DNA of 64,000 bases from Limimaricola cinnabarinus. GTDB lineage: Bacteria; Pseudomonadota; Alphaproteobacteria; Rhodobacterales; Rhodobacteraceae. Below, one piece after another: positions 17,458-26,611 of this stretch. A program made the position numbers and the translations under genes. The notes below the pieces were generated by a model. That model was not told where the DNA came from and ran no database searches. It was given only the letters and a program-made list of their open reading frames with translations. The stretch covers positions 87,489 through 151,488 of the forward strand of contig NZ_KZ304957.1 in assembly GCF_002723615.1 (NCBI RefSeq), in the 5' to 3' direction. Numbering within the stretch: the stretch's first letter is position 1; every line of letters begins with the position of its first letter.

Positions 17458-18576
17458 TCAGCGGGCAAGCGCTTCCTGCGCCGAGATCGCCTCGCGGCCC
17501 AGCCCCTCGCCCACGGCGAGGTTGGTGATCAGGCCCCGATGCACGTTGAGCCCCTCGGCCAGATGCGCGTCGTCGAGGCAGGCCTGCTTCCAGCCCTTGT
17601 TCGCGATCGCCAGCACGAAGGGCATGGTGGCGTTGCCCAGGGCCAGCGTCGAGGTGCGGGCCACCGCGCCGGGCATGTTGGCGACGCAGTAATGCATGAT
17701 GCCGTCGACCTCGTAGATCGGGTCCTGATGCGTCGTGGCCTTCGAGGTCTCGAAGCAGCCGCCCTGGTCGATGGCGACATCGACGATCGCCGCGCCGGGC
17801 TTCATGGTGGAGAGCTGCTCGCGGGTGACGAGCTTGGGTGCTGCGGCACCGGGCACCAGCACCGCGCCGATCACCATGTCGGCCTGCGCGACCGCGTCGG
17901 CGGTGGCGCCGGCGGAGGCATAGAGCGTACGGAAGCTGCCGCCGAACACGTCGTCGAGATAGCGCATCCGCGGCAGCGACTTGTCGAGCACGGTGACGCG
18001 CGCGCCCATCCCGGCGGCGATCTTCGCGGCATGGGTGCCGACCACGCCGCCGCCGATGACGACGACATCGGCCGGGGTCACGCCCGGCACGCCGCCCATC
18101 AGCACGCCGCGCCCGCCATTGGCCTTCTGCAGGGTCCAGGCCCCCATCTGCGGCGCAAGGCGGCCCGCGACCTCGGACATCGGCGCCAGAAGCGGCAGGC
18201 CACCGGCGCGGTCGGTCACGGTCTCGTAGGCGATGCAGGTCGCGCCCGAATTCACCAAGTCCTCGGTCTGCTCGGGGTCGGGGGCGAGGTGGAGATAGGT
18301 AAAGAGGATCTGCCCCTCGCGCAGCATCCTGCGCTCGACCGCCTGCGGCTCCTTGACCTTCACGATCATATCGGCGCCGGCAAAGATTTCCTCCGCCGTG
18401 TCCGCGATCCGCGCGCCCACCGCGCGGTAATCCTCATCCGTGAAGCCCGCGCCCATGCCGGCGCCCGCCTGCATGGTGACCTCGTGGCCATGAGCCACCG
18501 CCTCGCGCGCGGCATCGGGGGTGAGGCCGACGCGAAATTCCTGCGGCTTGATCTCAGTGGGGCAACCGATATGCAT
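17458..18576 (-). CDS. ald: Alanine dehydrogenase
   Basis: A 372-residue NAD-dependent enzyme interconverting L-alanine with pyruvate and ammonia. Motifs: GCPTEIKPQEFRVGLTP with the substrate-binding Arg and nearby residues, KVKEPQ with the catalytic Lys, TYLHLAPD, and the Rossmann GGGVVGTHAAKIA. The ATG at 18576 is chosen for its AAGGAGGATAC ribosome site and family-typical MHIGCPTEIK. It is divergent from an Lrp/AsnC regulator, an arrangement in which the regulator usually activates ald in response to alanine. Confidence 0.95.
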   Translation of the reverse strand: MHIGCPTEIKPQEFRVGLTPDAAREAVAHGHEVTMQAGAGMGAGFTDEDYRAVGARIADTAEEIFAGADMIVKVKEPQAVERRMLREGQILFTYLHLAPDPEQTEDLVNSGATCIAYETVTDRAGGLPLLAPMSEVAGRLAPQMGAWTLQKANGGRGVLMGGVPGVTPADVVVIGGGVVGTHAAKIAAGMGARVTVLDKSLPRMRYLDDVFGGSFRTLYASAGATADAVAQADMVIGAVLVPGAAAPKLVTREQLSTMKPGAAIVDVAIDQGGCFETSKATTHQDPIYEVDGIMHYCVANMPGAVARTSTLALGNATMPFVLAIANKGWKQACLDDAHLAEGLNVHRGLITNLAVGEGLGREAISAQEALAR

Positions 18577-18702
18577 ATGTATCCTCCTTGTTGCCTCCAT
18601 GCTGCGCCTCGGCTGGCGCAATTGCTGACGAGATCATGGCACATTTCGGGCAGGCAGCAGAAGACCCTTGCATGAAAGTCCGGTTTCTTCGAATGATCTT
18701 GC
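18577..18702. promoter_or_regulatory. ald/lrp divergent promoter with a repeated 9-mer
   Basis: The 126-bp region between the divergent starts contains TTGCATGAA at 18668-18676 and again at 18699-18707, 31 bp apart (about three helical turns), the second copy covering the regulator's own start codon. This is suited to autoregulation by an Lrp-type octamer, which is an inference. Confidence 0.45.
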
Positions 18703-19164
18703 ATGAACGAGATCGACCGCATCGACCGGGCCATCCTTGCCGCCCTGCAAGCCGACGGGCGGCTGTCGAACGCGCAGCTTTCCGAGAAGGTGAACCTTTC
18801 CCCCTCGGCCTGCCACCGCCGGGTCCGGGCGCTGGAGGCGGCGGGGCTGATCCGGGGCTATGTCGCGCTCCTTGATCCGCGCAAGCTGGGCCGCCCCGTC
18901 ACGGTCTTCGTGGAGATCACGCTGTCGGGTCAGGCGGACGAGCTGCTCGAAGCCTTCGAGACGGCGGTGGCGCGGATACCGGACGTGCTGGAGTGTCACC
19001 TCATGGCGGGCACGGCGGATTACCTGCTCAAGGTGGTGGCGCGCGACAGCGAGGATTTCGCGCAGATCCACCGCCGCCATCTCGCGCGTCTTCCCGGCGT
19101 TCAGACGATGCAATCGAGCTTTGCCTTGCGCACGGTGCGGCGCACCACGGCGCTTCCCATATGA
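18703..19164 (+). CDS. Lrp/AsnC-family transcriptional regulator, probable alanine-responsive regulator of ald
   Basis: A 153-residue protein with an N-terminal winged helix-turn-helix (DRAILAALQADGRLSNAQLSEKVNLSPSACHRRVRALEAAGLI, about 7-50) and a C-terminal RAM ligand-binding domain (VTVFVEITLSG to the GTADYLLKVVARD loop). It faces ald head to head, the classic AldR arrangement, so control of alanine catabolism is likely. No strong ribosome site is seen before the ATG. A terminator-like hairpin follows. Confidence 0.92.
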   Translation: MNEIDRIDRAILAALQADGRLSNAQLSEKVNLSPSACHRRVRALEAAGLIRGYVALLDPRKLGRPVTVFVEITLSGQADELLEAFETAVARIPDVLECHLMAGTADYLLKVVARDSEDFAQIHRRHLARLPGVQTMQSSFALRTVRRTTALPI

Positions 19165-19166
19165 AA

Positions 19167-19194
19167 CGCCGCCCTCCCGCGGGGGAGGGCGGCG
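19167..19194. terminator. Hairpin between convergent lrp and peroxiredoxin genes
   Basis: Perfect 12-bp arms CGCCGCCCTCCC (19167-19178) and GGGAGGGCGGCG (19183-19194) with a four-base loop, placed 3 bp after the regulator's stop. Confidence 0.65.
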
Positions 19195-19224
19195 CTCGCC
19201 GGTGCAGCAGCATCGGATCTCGGA

Positions 19225-19755
19225 TCAGGCGGCCATCCTGGTGCCGCGGATCGGGTATTCGTTCTCGCGGATGAATTTCAGCCCGTTCAGCAGCCCTTCG
19301 AGATCGGGGCGCGCGAAGGGGGCGTTGGAGATGTCGGCGATATGCACCGTGCCGCGATCATTGATCACGAAGACGGCCGGTTCGGCAAAGGGGCGGTCGG
19401 TCTCCTGCGCCGAGCGCGGCTCGGAGACGTAAAGACCCAGCTCGAGCATCTGCGGCACGCTCAGCCCATAGGCCACGGGCGCGCTGGTGCCGGTCTCCTC
19501 GGCAAAGGCGCGGGCCTTCTCCTCGGGGTCGCCCGAGACGAGCACGACGTCGATCCCGGCCTCGTGGTACTGGGAGAGCAGCCCTTCGAGCCCTTCGACA
19601 TATTTGTGGCAGATCGGGCAATGCTTGCCGCGATAGACGACGACCATCTGCCAGTCGCGCCCCTCCATCGGTGTGCCGAGGGTGATCTCGCCGCCGCCCA
19701 GGCGGGGCAGGGTGATCTCGGGAAGGGTCGCGTCGGGGGTCGGTTTGCCGGGCAT
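19225..19755 (-). CDS. Peroxiredoxin-like thioredoxin-fold protein (AhpC/TSA family)
   Basis: A 176-residue protein with the thioredoxin-like pattern VVVYRGKHCPICHKYVEGL, where the CPIC pair replaces the usual peroxiredoxin PxxxTxxC; DVVLVSGDPEEKARAFAEETG and FVINDRGTVHIADI complete the fold. The start at 19755 follows a GAGGAGG ribosome site on the minus strand. It probably reduces peroxides or disulfides in the cytoplasm, as no signal peptide is seen. The CxxC suggests an AhpC/TSA variant or a thioredoxin-like reductase; the exact activity is not certain. Confidence 0.82.
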   Translation of the reverse strand: MPGKPTPDATLPEITLPRLGGGEITLGTPMEGRDWQMVVVYRGKHCPICHKYVEGLEGLLSQYHEAGIDVVLVSGDPEEKARAFAEETGTSAPVAYGLSVPQMLELGLYVSEPRSAQETDRPFAEPAVFVINDRGTVHIADISNAPFARPDLEGLLNGLKFIRENEYPIRGTRMAA

Positions 19756-19841
19756 GATGCCTCCTCGTGGGTCCGTTTCCGGCGGCACAACGCGGCAGCC
19801 GCCATCCGGGTCGTCCCGATCACGAAGAAGGGATGTCGATG

Positions 19842-20156
19842 TCAGCGCAGCACTTCGGCGGTCACCACCCGGCGCACGAAGCTCGCCATGCCGCCGGGGC
19901 CGGAGGCGCGGTCCTTGAGATGGATGGTGATGTCGGGGCGCTTCGAGGCGATCACGCCGATCAGCTCGCCCCGGACCCGGTCGTCGAGCCCCGCGCCCAT
20001 GACCACGCAGGCGATGGCGGGCTCGGTGTCGAGCTGGCGTTCCACCTCCGCGCGGTCATGCGCGCCGAGCCATTCGACCGGCAGGTCCTGAAGCTCGCGC
20101 GCCACGGTCTCGTCCACGCCGGGCAGACGGCCGACCAGAAGGATGACGGGTTTCAT
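19842..20156 (-). CDS. Small hypothetical protein with a Rossmann/receiver-like pattern
   Basis: A 104-residue protein, MKPVILLVGRLPGVDETVA. Alternating hydrophobic strands (PVILLVG, ACVVMGAGLD, ITIHLKD) and helices suggest a small alpha/beta fold similar in outline to a response-regulator receiver, but the conserved phosphoacceptor pattern is not convincing. The start at 20156 has GGGAGG upstream on the minus strand. It lies between the peroxiredoxin gene and rpsU on the same strand. I do not recognise the family. Confidence 0.65.
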   Translation of the reverse strand: MKPVILLVGRLPGVDETVARELQDLPVEWLGAHDRAEVERQLDTEPAIACVVMGAGLDDRVRGELIGVIASKRPDITIHLKDRASGPGGMASFVRRVVTAEVLR

Positions 20157-20220
20157 CGGCGCCTCCCAAAACTGCACGGGGAACAGTCTAGCAAGGAAAC
20201 GCCATGGCGCGGGCACGAAA

Positions 20221-20250
20221 AAACCCCCGGAGCCGTCGCCTCGGGGGTTT
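20221..20250 (-). terminator. rpsU terminator
   Basis: On the minus strand a stem formed by 20242-20250 and 20221-20229 (CGGGGGTTT/AAACCCCCG as plus-strand arms) is followed by a run of T (six A on the plus strand at 20218-20223). Confidence 0.85.
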
Positions 20251-20276
20251 CGTCGTTCGAAAGCTCGCGCGTGATC

Positions 20277-20483
20277 TCAGAGGAGACCTTCGCGCTGGGC
20301 CTTCTTGCGGGCGAGTTTGCGCTGACGCCGGATGGCCTCGGCCTTCTCGCGCGCTTTCTTCTCGGAGGGCTTCTCGAAATGCTGCTTGAGCTTCATCTCG
20401 CGGAACACACCCTCGCGCTGCAACTTCTTCTTCAGAGCCCGGAGGGCCTGATCGACGTTGTTGTCGCGAACGCTGACCTGCAT
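20277..20483 (-). CDS. rpsU: 30S ribosomal protein S21
   Basis: A 68-residue basic protein, [20 protein letters not shown], with the S21 signature [24 protein letters not shown]21 helps base-pairing of mRNA leaders with 16S rRNA during initiation. A clear terminator lies 27 bp downstream. It stands alone here rather than in an rpsU-dnaG-rpoD operon. Confidence 0.97.
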   Translation of the reverse strand: MQVSVRDNNVDQALRALKKKLQREGVFREMKLKQHFEKPSEKKAREKAEAIRRQRKLARKKAQREGLL

Positions 20484-20587
20484 GTGGTTTTCACCACCTT
20501 TCTAAGCTGGAGTTTCAAGATTGCAGGAAGCGGCCGTATAGCAAAGCCCCGGCCACTTGTCTAGGCTGGAGGCGAAGGGAGACGCCA

Positions 20588-21313
20588 ATGACCCATTCCA
20601 CCACCGGCGCGCCCGAGGGCGCCCCGCCACCAGATCCGCAGATCGCGGCGCTGCTCGACGCGATCCTGCCGCATGTCGCCTTCGACGGCTGGTCCGAGAC
20701 GGCCTTTCGCGCCGCAGTTCAGGAGCAGGGCATGACGCTGGCGCAGGCGCATGCGCTCTGCCCGCGCGGCGCGATCGACCTCGCGGTGGCGCTGCACGAC
20801 GCGGGCGACCGCGCCATGGTCGAGGCCGTGCGCGCCGCCGAGCTGGGCGAGATGCGCTACCGCGACCGGGTCGCCTTCGCGCTGCGCGCGCGGATCGAGG
20901 CGGTGCGCGACAAGGAGGCGCTGCGCCGCGCGACGACGCTTTTCGCCCTGCCGCATCACGCCGCCGAGGGCTCGCGCCTGCTGTGGCGCACCGCCGATTC
21001 GGTCTGGACCGCGCTGGGCGACGCCTCCGACGACGTGAACTGGTACACCAAGCGTGCGACGCTCTCGGGCGTCTGGGCCTCGGTGGTGCTCTACTGGCTC
21101 GGCGATGACAGCCTCGATCATCAGGCGACATGGTCCTTCATCGACCGGCGCATCGACGACGTGATGCGCATCGAAAGGGCCAAGGCCAGCGCCAACAAGT
21201 CGGTGCTGCTGAAGCCGGTGACGGGGGCGCTGTCGTTCCTGTTCTCGGGCGTGCATGCCCCGAACCGCAAGCCCCCCATGGATCTGCCCGGACATTGGAG
21301 CCCCCGCCGATGA
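20588..21313 (+). CDS. COQ9 family protein (ubiquinone biosynthesis)
   Basis: A 241-residue protein with a TetR-like helical fold that binds isoprenoid lipids and supports the COQ7 hydroxylation step in eukaryotes and alphaproteobacteria. Recognisable segments are ILPHVAFDGWSETAFRAAV near the start and SDDVNWYTKRATLSGVWASVVLYWLGD, the conserved COQ9 core. An AGGGAGACGCC ribosome site precedes the ATG. Its stop overlaps the start of the quinone oxidoreductase gene (ATGA), so the two are cotranslated. Confidence 0.92.
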   Translation: MTHSTTGAPEGAPPPDPQIAALLDAILPHVAFDGWSETAFRAAVQEQGMTLAQAHALCPRGAIDLAVALHDAGDRAMVEAVRAAELGEMRYRDRVAFALRARIEAVRDKEALRRATTLFALPHHAAEGSRLLWRTADSVWTALGDASDDVNWYTKRATLSGVWASVVLYWLGDDSLDHQATWSFIDRRIDDVMRIERAKASANKSVLLKPVTGALSFLFSGVHAPNRKPPMDLPGHWSPRR

Positions 21314-22287
21314 TGATGCGCGCCATCGAGATCGCCCGCCCCGGCGGGCCGGACATGCTGCGCGAGACGCAGCGCCCGCGCCCCGAACCCAAAGAGGGCG
21401 AAATCGTCATCGACGTCGCCTTTGCGGGCGTGAACCGCCCCGACGCGCTGCAGCGCGCGGGCGCCTACGCGCCACCGCCCGATGCCTCGGACCTGCCGGG
21501 GCTGGAGGTGTCGGGCCATGTCGCGGCGATCGGGCCGGGGGTCACCGGATGGGCCATGGGCGACGCGGTCTGCGCGCTGGTGCCGGGCGGCGGCTATGCC
21601 GAGGCCGTGGCCACACCGGCGGCGCATTGCCTGCCCGTGCCCGAAGGCATGGGGCTGAAAGAGGCCGCCTGCCTGCCCGAGACCTTCTTCACCGTCTGGT
21701 CCAACGTCTTCATGCGCGGCGGGCTGAAGGACGGCGAGCGGTTCCTGGTGCATGGCGGCTCCTCGGGCATCGGCACCACGGCGATCCAGCTTGTCCGGCA
21801 TTTCGGCGCGCGGGTCTTCGCCACCGCCGGATCGGCCGAGAAATGCGCCGCCTGCGAGCGCCTCGGGGCCGAACGCGCGATCAATTACCGCGAGACGGAT
21901 TTCGTCGAAGTGCTGCGCGAGGAGGGCGGGGCCGACCTGATCCTCGACATGGTGGGCGGCGATTATATCGCCCGCAATCTCAAGGCGCTGGCCGATGACG
22001 GGCGGCTGGTGCAGATCGCCTTCCTGCAAGGGCCGAAGGTCGAGCTGAACCTCGCGCCGCTGATGATGCGGCGGCTGACGCTCACCGGCTCGACCCTGCG
22101 CCCGCAATCCATCGCCGCCAAGTCCGCCATCGCCGCCGAGCTGCGCACGCAGGTCTGGCCGCTGCTCGATGCGGGCCGGATCGGCCCGGTGATGGACAGC
22201 AGCTATCCGCTGGCCGAGGCGGCGGCGGCGCATGCGCGCATGGAAAGCTCCGAGCATATCGGCAAGATCGTCCTGCAGGTCGGCTGA
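21310..22287 (+). CDS. NAD(P)H-quinone oxidoreductase, zinc-independent MDR family
   Basis: A 325-residue medium-chain reductase beginning MMMRAIEIARPGGPDML. It shows the GroES-like half (FAGVNRPDALQRAGAY, GLEVSGHVAAIG), the nucleotide-binding HGGSSGIGTTAIQLVRHFGARVFATAGS, and lacks structural zinc cysteines. TED2/PIG3-type enzymes reduce quinones by one electron; others are enoyl reductases. Coupling to the COQ9 gene by a 4-nt overlap suggests a quinone-related role. Confidence 0.87.
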   Translation: MMMRAIEIARPGGPDMLRETQRPRPEPKEGEIVIDVAFAGVNRPDALQRAGAYAPPPDASDLPGLEVSGHVAAIGPGVTGWAMGDAVCALVPGGGYAEAVATPAAHCLPVPEGMGLKEAACLPETFFTVWSNVFMRGGLKDGERFLVHGGSSGIGTTAIQLVRHFGARVFATAGSAEKCAACERLGAERAINYRETDFVEVLREEGGADLILDMVGGDYIARNLKALADDGRLVQIAFLQGPKVELNLAPLMMRRLTLTGSTLRPQSIAAKSAIAAELRTQVWPLLDAGRIGPVMDSSYPLAEAAAAHARMESSEHIGKIVLQVG

Positions 22288-22421
22288 GACCCGCGCCCCG
22301 GGTGGCGGGTTGACGCGCGCGTAACGCGACGTCGCCCGGCGCCGAAGGGTCGGTTTCGCCTTGTTGCCGCCGAAAACCGCGCGCTACCAATCGGGCAAGG
22401 ATCCGTAAGGAAAGGCTGATC

Positions 22422-23180
22422 ATGAAAATTCTCGTCCCCGTGAAGCGGGTGATCGACTACAACGTGAAGGTCCGGGTGAAGTCGGACGGCTCGGGCGTCG
22501 ATCTGGCCAATGTGAAGATGTCGATGAACCCGTTCGACGAGATCGCGGTCGAAGAGGCGATCCGGCTGAAGGAGGCGGGCACCGCCACGGAGGTCGTCGC
22601 CGTCTCGATCGGCGTGAAACAGGCTCAGGAGACGCTGCGCACGGCGCTGGCCATGGGCGCGGATCGCGCGATCCTCGTGGTCGCCGCCGATGATCCGACC
22701 CAGGACATCGAGCCGCTGGCCGTGGCCAAGATCCTTGCCAAGGTGGTCGAAGAAGAGCAGCCGCAGATGGTGCTCTGCGGCAAGCAGGCGATCGACAACG
22801 ACATGAACGCCACCGGCCAGATGCTCTCGGCGCTCCTGGGCTGGTCCCAGGCCACCTTCGCCTCCGAGGTGAAGATCGAGGGCGAGAGCGCGCAGGTGAC
22901 GCGCGAGGTCGATGGCGGCCTGCAGACCATCTCGGTCAAGCTGCCGGCGATCGTCAGCGTCGATCTGCGGCTCAACGAGCCGCGCTACGCGTCGCTCCCG
23001 AACATCATGAAGGCCAAGAAGAAGCCCTTGGACGAGAAGACCGCCGCCGATTTCGGCGTCGACGTCTCGCCCCGGCTGGAGGTGGTGAAGACCGCCGAGC
23101 CGCCGGAGCGCAAGGCGGGGATGATGGTCGGCTCGGTCGACGATCTGGTCGAAAAGCTCAAAGATCTGGGGGTGGTGTGA
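22422..23180 (+). CDS. etfB: Electron transfer flavoprotein beta subunit
   Basis: A 252-residue subunit, [20 protein letters not shown], that with EtfA carries electrons from acyl-CoA dehydrogenases to ETF-ubiquinone oxidoreductase. AMP-binding and family segments [21 protein letters not shown] and [22 protein letters not shown] are clear, the last being the ETF-beta recognition loop region. An AAGGAAAGG ribosome site precedes it. Its stop overlaps the etfA start (TGATG). It would serve the acyl-CoA dehydrogenase seen at the left of the window. Confidence 0.97.
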   Translation: MKILVPVKRVIDYNVKVRVKSDGSGVDLANVKMSMNPFDEIAVEEAIRLKEAGTATEVVAVSIGVKQAQETLRTALAMGADRAILVVAADDPTQDIEPLAVAKILAKVVEEEQPQMVLCGKQAIDNDMNATGQMLSALLGWSQATFASEVKIEGESAQVTREVDGGLQTISVKLPAIVSVDLRLNEPRYASLPNIMKAKKKPLDEKTAADFGVDVSPRLEVVKTAEPPERKAGMMVGSVDDLVEKLKDLGVV

Positions 23181-24106
23181 TGAGCGTTCTTCTTCTGGCC
23201 GAGGTCACGGACGGCGAACTGAACCACGACGCCACCGCCCGCGCCGTCGCCGCCACGGCACCGCTGGGCGACTTGACGCTCTTGTGCGTCGGCGCCAAGG
23301 CCAAGGACGCGGCCAACGCCGCCGCCGCGATCGCGGGCGTGGCAAAGGTGCTCTGCGCCGAGGACGCGCTTTACAGCCACCGTCTGGCCGAGCCGGTCGC
23401 CGCACTGGTGGCGCAGCTGGCCGAGGGGCATGATCACGTCGCCGCCCCCGCGACGACGGACGCCAAGAACATCATGCCGCGCGTCGCCGCACTCCTGGAC
23501 GTGATGATCATCCCCGACGTGCTGGCGATCCACGAGGACGGCAGCTTCGACCGCCCGGTCTATGCCGGCAACGCGGTGCAGACGGTGAAGTCGAAGGACG
23601 CGACCAAGGTCTTCACCATCCGCACCACCGGCTTCGAGCCGGCGGGCGATGGCGGCTCGGCCCCGGTCGAGGATGTGGCGGCGGCCGCCGATCCGGGCCT
23701 GTCGGCTTGGGTCGAGGACAAGCTCGCCGAGAGCGACCGGCCCGAGCTGACCTCCGCCGGCATCGTCGTCTCCGGCGGGCGCGGCGTCGGCTCGGAGGAG
23801 AACTTCGCGCTGATCGAGAAGCTCGCCGACAAGCTCGGCGCGGCGGTGGGGGCCTCGCGCGCCGCCGTCGACTCGGGCTTTGCGCCGAACGACTGGCAGG
23901 TCGGGCAGACCGGCAAGGTCGTCGCACCCGCGCTCTACGTCGCGGTCGGCATCTCGGGCGCGATCCAGCATCTCGCGGGAATGAAGGATTCGAAGGTGAT
24001 CGTGGCGATCAACAAGGACGAGGAAGCGCCGATCTTCCAGGTCGCCGATTACGGCCTCGTCGCCGATCTGTTCACTGCCCTGCCGGAGCTGACCGAGAAG
24101 CTCTGA
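23180..24106 (+). CDS. etfA: Electron transfer flavoprotein alpha subunit
   Basis: A 308-residue FAD-binding subunit, [17 protein letters not shown]. The C-terminal FAD domain shows [63 protein letters not shown] and the closing [16 protein letters not shown], all diagnostic. The ATG at 23180 shares a base with the etfB stop. A hairpin terminator follows, shared with the convergent DUF6473 gene. Confidence 0.97.
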   Translation: MSVLLLAEVTDGELNHDATARAVAATAPLGDLTLLCVGAKAKDAANAAAAIAGVAKVLCAEDALYSHRLAEPVAALVAQLAEGHDHVAAPATTDAKNIMPRVAALLDVMIIPDVLAIHEDGSFDRPVYAGNAVQTVKSKDATKVFTIRTTGFEPAGDGGSAPVEDVAAAADPGLSAWVEDKLAESDRPELTSAGIVVSGGRGVGSEENFALIEKLADKLGAAVGASRAAVDSGFAPNDWQVGQTGKVVAPALYVAVGISGAIQHLAGMKDSKVIVAINKDEEAPIFQVADYGLVADLFTALPELTEKL

Positions 24107-24114
24107 GCCTTGCA

Positions 24115-24137
24115 GGGGGCGGCACCGCGCCGCCCCC
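24115..24137. terminator. Terminator between convergent etfA and DUF6473 genes
   Basis: GGGGGCGGC (24115-24123) pairs with GCCGCCCCC (24129-24137), loop ACCGC. No long T run on either side. Confidence 0.6.
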
Positions 24138-24141
24138 CGCT

Positions 24142-24891
24142 TCAGGCCGCCTGCAGGGCGAAGGCTTCGCCCAGCGCCCGGGCCACGGCGCGGTGCCGCG
24201 CGGCTTCGGGCAAATGGGGCCGCGGCGCGGTGACGATGCCATCGACGATCGGGCGCAGGGCCTCGACCATGGCAGGGGTCACGAACAGCGGATCCTCTCC
24301 CAGCCCCGCCTTGCCGCGCCGCTCAGACATGACGACCAGCGTCACCGGCGGGGCGAGGTTGCTGATCAGCTTGCGCATCCGCATGGTCCAGGCGGTGCAC
24401 ATTTCCTCCCGCAGCGTCTCGAAGCGCGCCGCATCATGCGCCTTGAGCGCCAGCAGCATGTGGCGCGTGTAGCAGAATTCGGTGAAGTCGATATCCGGGT
24501 AGAGCGACCGCAGCACCGGGGAGGCCTTGAGAAACCGGTCGTTGCGGCGCGGATGCACGGTAAAGAGCCGGTTCGACACGCCATGCGCCCCCGTGACCTG
24601 CAACACCACCCGCTCGGCGCGGCCGCAGATGTCGAGCAGCGCCGCATCATTCAGATGCGCCCCCGCGCCGGCATTGAGCGTGCCGAGATTGATGCAGCTC
24701 TGGCCGATGCGCCGCTCCAAGAGCGCCACGAAGGGCGCCTCCAGCCCCGGCCCGAAGGTCTCCGTCCCGCCGGGGCAGGCGATGTAGCGCCCCGCCAGAC
24801 GCCGCCGCGGCCCCCGCACATCGAGCCGTGATCCTTCGTAACGCACACGCGCGATCGTACCGGCCAATTGGCCGTTTCCGTCATGCCCCAT
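24142..24891 (-). CDS. DUF6473 domain protein
   Basis: A 249-residue protein with GRYIACPGGTETFGPGLEAPFVALLERRIGQSCINLGTLNAGAG near the N-terminus and VVMSERRGKAGLGEDPLFVT later. The FGxxxxxPF...LGxxxAG pattern suggests an SGNH/sulfotransferase-associated alpha/beta fold seen in Rhodobacteraceae proteins catalogued as DUF6473. The function is unknown. No signal peptide is seen. It is convergent with etfA and divergent from the hydroxybutyryl-CoA dehydrogenase gene. Confidence 0.7.
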   Translation of the reverse strand: MGHDGNGQLAGTIARVRYEGSRLDVRGPRRRLAGRYIACPGGTETFGPGLEAPFVALLERRIGQSCINLGTLNAGAGAHLNDAALLDICGRAERVVLQVTGAHGVSNRLFTVHPRRNDRFLKASPVLRSLYPDIDFTEFCYTRHMLLALKAHDAARFETLREEMCTAWTMRMRKLISNLAPPVTLVVMSERRGKAGLGEDPLFVTPAMVEALRPIVDGIVTAPRPHLPEAARHRAVARALGEAFALQAA

Positions 24892-25027
24892 GGCACACCC
24901 TCACCCAGTTTCCCGCCTGCCAAGAGACCACGGAAGCCTTGCGATACCGCTAAGCCGCGCCGCTCCCCTTGTGACGGGGGCGAGAGCGGACCTATGTTGC
25001 GCGCGAACAGGAGAGGAAGGCAGGACC

Positions 25028-25903
25028 ATGACGATCGAACGGGTGGGCGTGATCGGCGCCGGGCAGATGGGCAACGGCATCGCGCATGTCTTTGCCCGGG
25101 CGGGCTACGAGGTGCTGATCACCGATGTGCAGGCCGAGGCGCTCGACAAGGCGATGAAGACGATCGAGCGCAATCTCGACCGGCAGATCGCCAAGGGCGC
25201 GCTGGAGGAGGCGCAGAAGACCGAGGCGCTGGGCCGGATCTCGACCACGCAGACCCTGACCGATCTGGGCCCCTGCGACCTGATCATCGAGGCCGCGACC
25301 GAGCGCGAGGCGGTCAAGACCGCGATCTTCGAGGAGCTGGTGCCGCATCTGGCCGAGCACACGATCCTGACCTCGAACACCTCCTCGATCTCGATCACCC
25401 GCCTGGCGAGCCGCACCGACCGGCCCGAGAAGTTCATGGGCTTCCACTTCATGAACCCCGTGCCGGTGATGAGCCTCGTCGAGCTGATCCGCGGCATCGC
25501 CACCGACGAGGAGACCTTCCGCGCCTGTCTCGAAGTGGTCGACCGGCTGGGCAAGACGGCGGCGACCTCCGAGGATTTCCCGGCCTTCATCGTCAACCGC
25601 ATCCTGATGCCGATGATCAACGAGGCGGTCTACACGCTCTATGAGGGCGTGGGCTCGGTCTCCTCGATCGACACCTCGCTCAAGCTCGGGGCGAATCACC
25701 CGATGGGGCCGCTGGAGCTTGCGGATTTCATCGGGCTCGACACCTGTCTCGCCATCATGAACGTGCTGCATGACGGGCTGGCGGACACCAAGTACCGGCC
25801 CTGTCCGCTGCTGACCAAATATGTCGAGGCGGGCTGGCTTGGCCGCAAGACCGGGCGCGGCTTTTACGACTACCGCGGCGAGACCCCGGTGCCGACGCGC
25901 TGA
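25028..25903 (+). CDS. 3-hydroxybutyryl-CoA dehydrogenase
   Basis: A 291-residue NAD(P)-dependent dehydrogenase acting between acetoacetyl-CoA and 3-hydroxybutyryl-CoA in short-chain fatty acid or polyhydroxybutyrate metabolism. The Rossmann motif VGVIGAGQMGNGIAHVFARAG is at the N-terminus; the catalytic His/Glu region FMGFHFMNPVPVMSLVELIRG and the C-terminal helical domain (NHPMGPLELADFIGLDTCL) are clear. GAGAGGAAGGCAGG upstream of the ATG at 25028 fixes the start. It lies close to etfBA, with which it shares beta-oxidation logic. Confidence 0.94.
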   Translation: MTIERVGVIGAGQMGNGIAHVFARAGYEVLITDVQAEALDKAMKTIERNLDRQIAKGALEEAQKTEALGRISTTQTLTDLGPCDLIIEAATEREAVKTAIFEELVPHLAEHTILTSNTSSISITRLASRTDRPEKFMGFHFMNPVPVMSLVELIRGIATDEETFRACLEVVDRLGKTAATSEDFPAFIVNRILMPMINEAVYTLYEGVGSVSSIDTSLKLGANHPMGPLELADFIGLDTCLAIMNVLHDGLADTKYRPCPLLTKYVEAGWLGRKTGRGFYDYRGETPVPTR

Positions 25904-25922
25904 ACGAAGCGGGGGAGGGGGC

Positions 25923-26195
25923 TCAGCCCCCTTCGCCGAAGCAGTCGCTCACGAGCGCCTCGATCGCGTCGGCGAGGCGCTCGGCCTCGGCGCCCGAGGT
26001 CTCGACCTCGATCCAGGTGCCGCGCGAGGCGGCGAGCATCAAAAGCCCCATGATGCTGTCGCCGGTGGTCGAAAGGCCGTCGCGGCTCACGGTTGCCTCG
26101 GCGTCGAAGGATTCCACCGTTTCGGCGAGCTTGGCGGAAGCGCGGGCGTGAAGCCCCTTCACGTTGATGATCTGCAGGCGTCTTGAAGTCGTCAT
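25923..26195 (-). CDS. ptsH: HPr-family phosphocarrier of the nitrogen-type PTS
   Basis: A 90-residue HPr, [20 protein letters not shown]. The active-site histidine is in GLHARAS and the regulatory serine region is GDSIMGLLML, the site phosphorylated by HPr kinase; a short HprK is encoded three genes upstream. No sugar-specific IIB/IIC component is present, so this is a signalling PTS. Its ATG overlaps the stop of the EIIA gene (ATGA). Last gene of the chvI-chvG-hprK-rapZ-EIIA-HPr series. Confidence 0.93.
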   Translation of the reverse strand: MTTSRRLQIINVKGLHARASAKLAETVESFDAEATVSRDGLSTTGDSIMGLLMLAASRGTWIEVETSGAEAERLADAIEALVSDCFGEGG

Positions 26196-26611
26196 GTTCC
26201 GGTTCGTGTCTCCGTCTGCAGGTCCGCATCGACGATCAGGCTGTCGATGTATTTGCGCCCCGCGGTGAGGGCCGCGCGCACCGCGTCGGGCACGCTCTTG
26301 CCGCGGGATTTGGCAAGCTTGATCAGCATGGGCAGGTTGGCCCCGTAAAGGATGCGCCTGTCGGCGAAGGAGCAGGCCCTGAGCGACAGGTTCGAGGGCG
26401 AGCCGCCGAACATGTCGGTGACGATGACCACGCCGTCGCCCGCATCGACACTGTCGGCGGCAAGGCAGATCTCGTCTTGCTTGGCGGCGCGGTCGTCGTC
26501 GGGCAGGATGGTGATCGCCATGACACCCGGCTGATGGCCCACCACATGCTCCACGGCCGAAAGATATTCGCGTGCGAGGCCTCCATGGGCCACGATGACG
26601 ATTCCAATCAC
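26192..26611 (-). CDS. PTS EIIA component, mannose/fructose family
   Basis: A 139-residue EIIA(Man)-type protein. The phosphorylated histidine is in [13 protein letters not shown] near the N-terminus, and [18 protein letters not shown] is the signature loop. It accepts phosphate from HPr and in alphaproteobacteria acts as a regulator rather than a transporter component, including of the ChvG-type kinase. Overlaps of 4 nt with rapZ upstream and the HPr gene downstream indicate one operon. Confidence 0.92.
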   Translation of the reverse strand: MIGIVIVAHGGLAREYLSAVEHVVGHQPGVMAITILPDDDRAAKQDEICLAADSVDAGDGVVIVTDMFGGSPSNLSLRACSFADRRILYGANLPMLIKLAKSRGKSVPDAVRAALTAGRKYIDSLIVDADLQTETRTGT

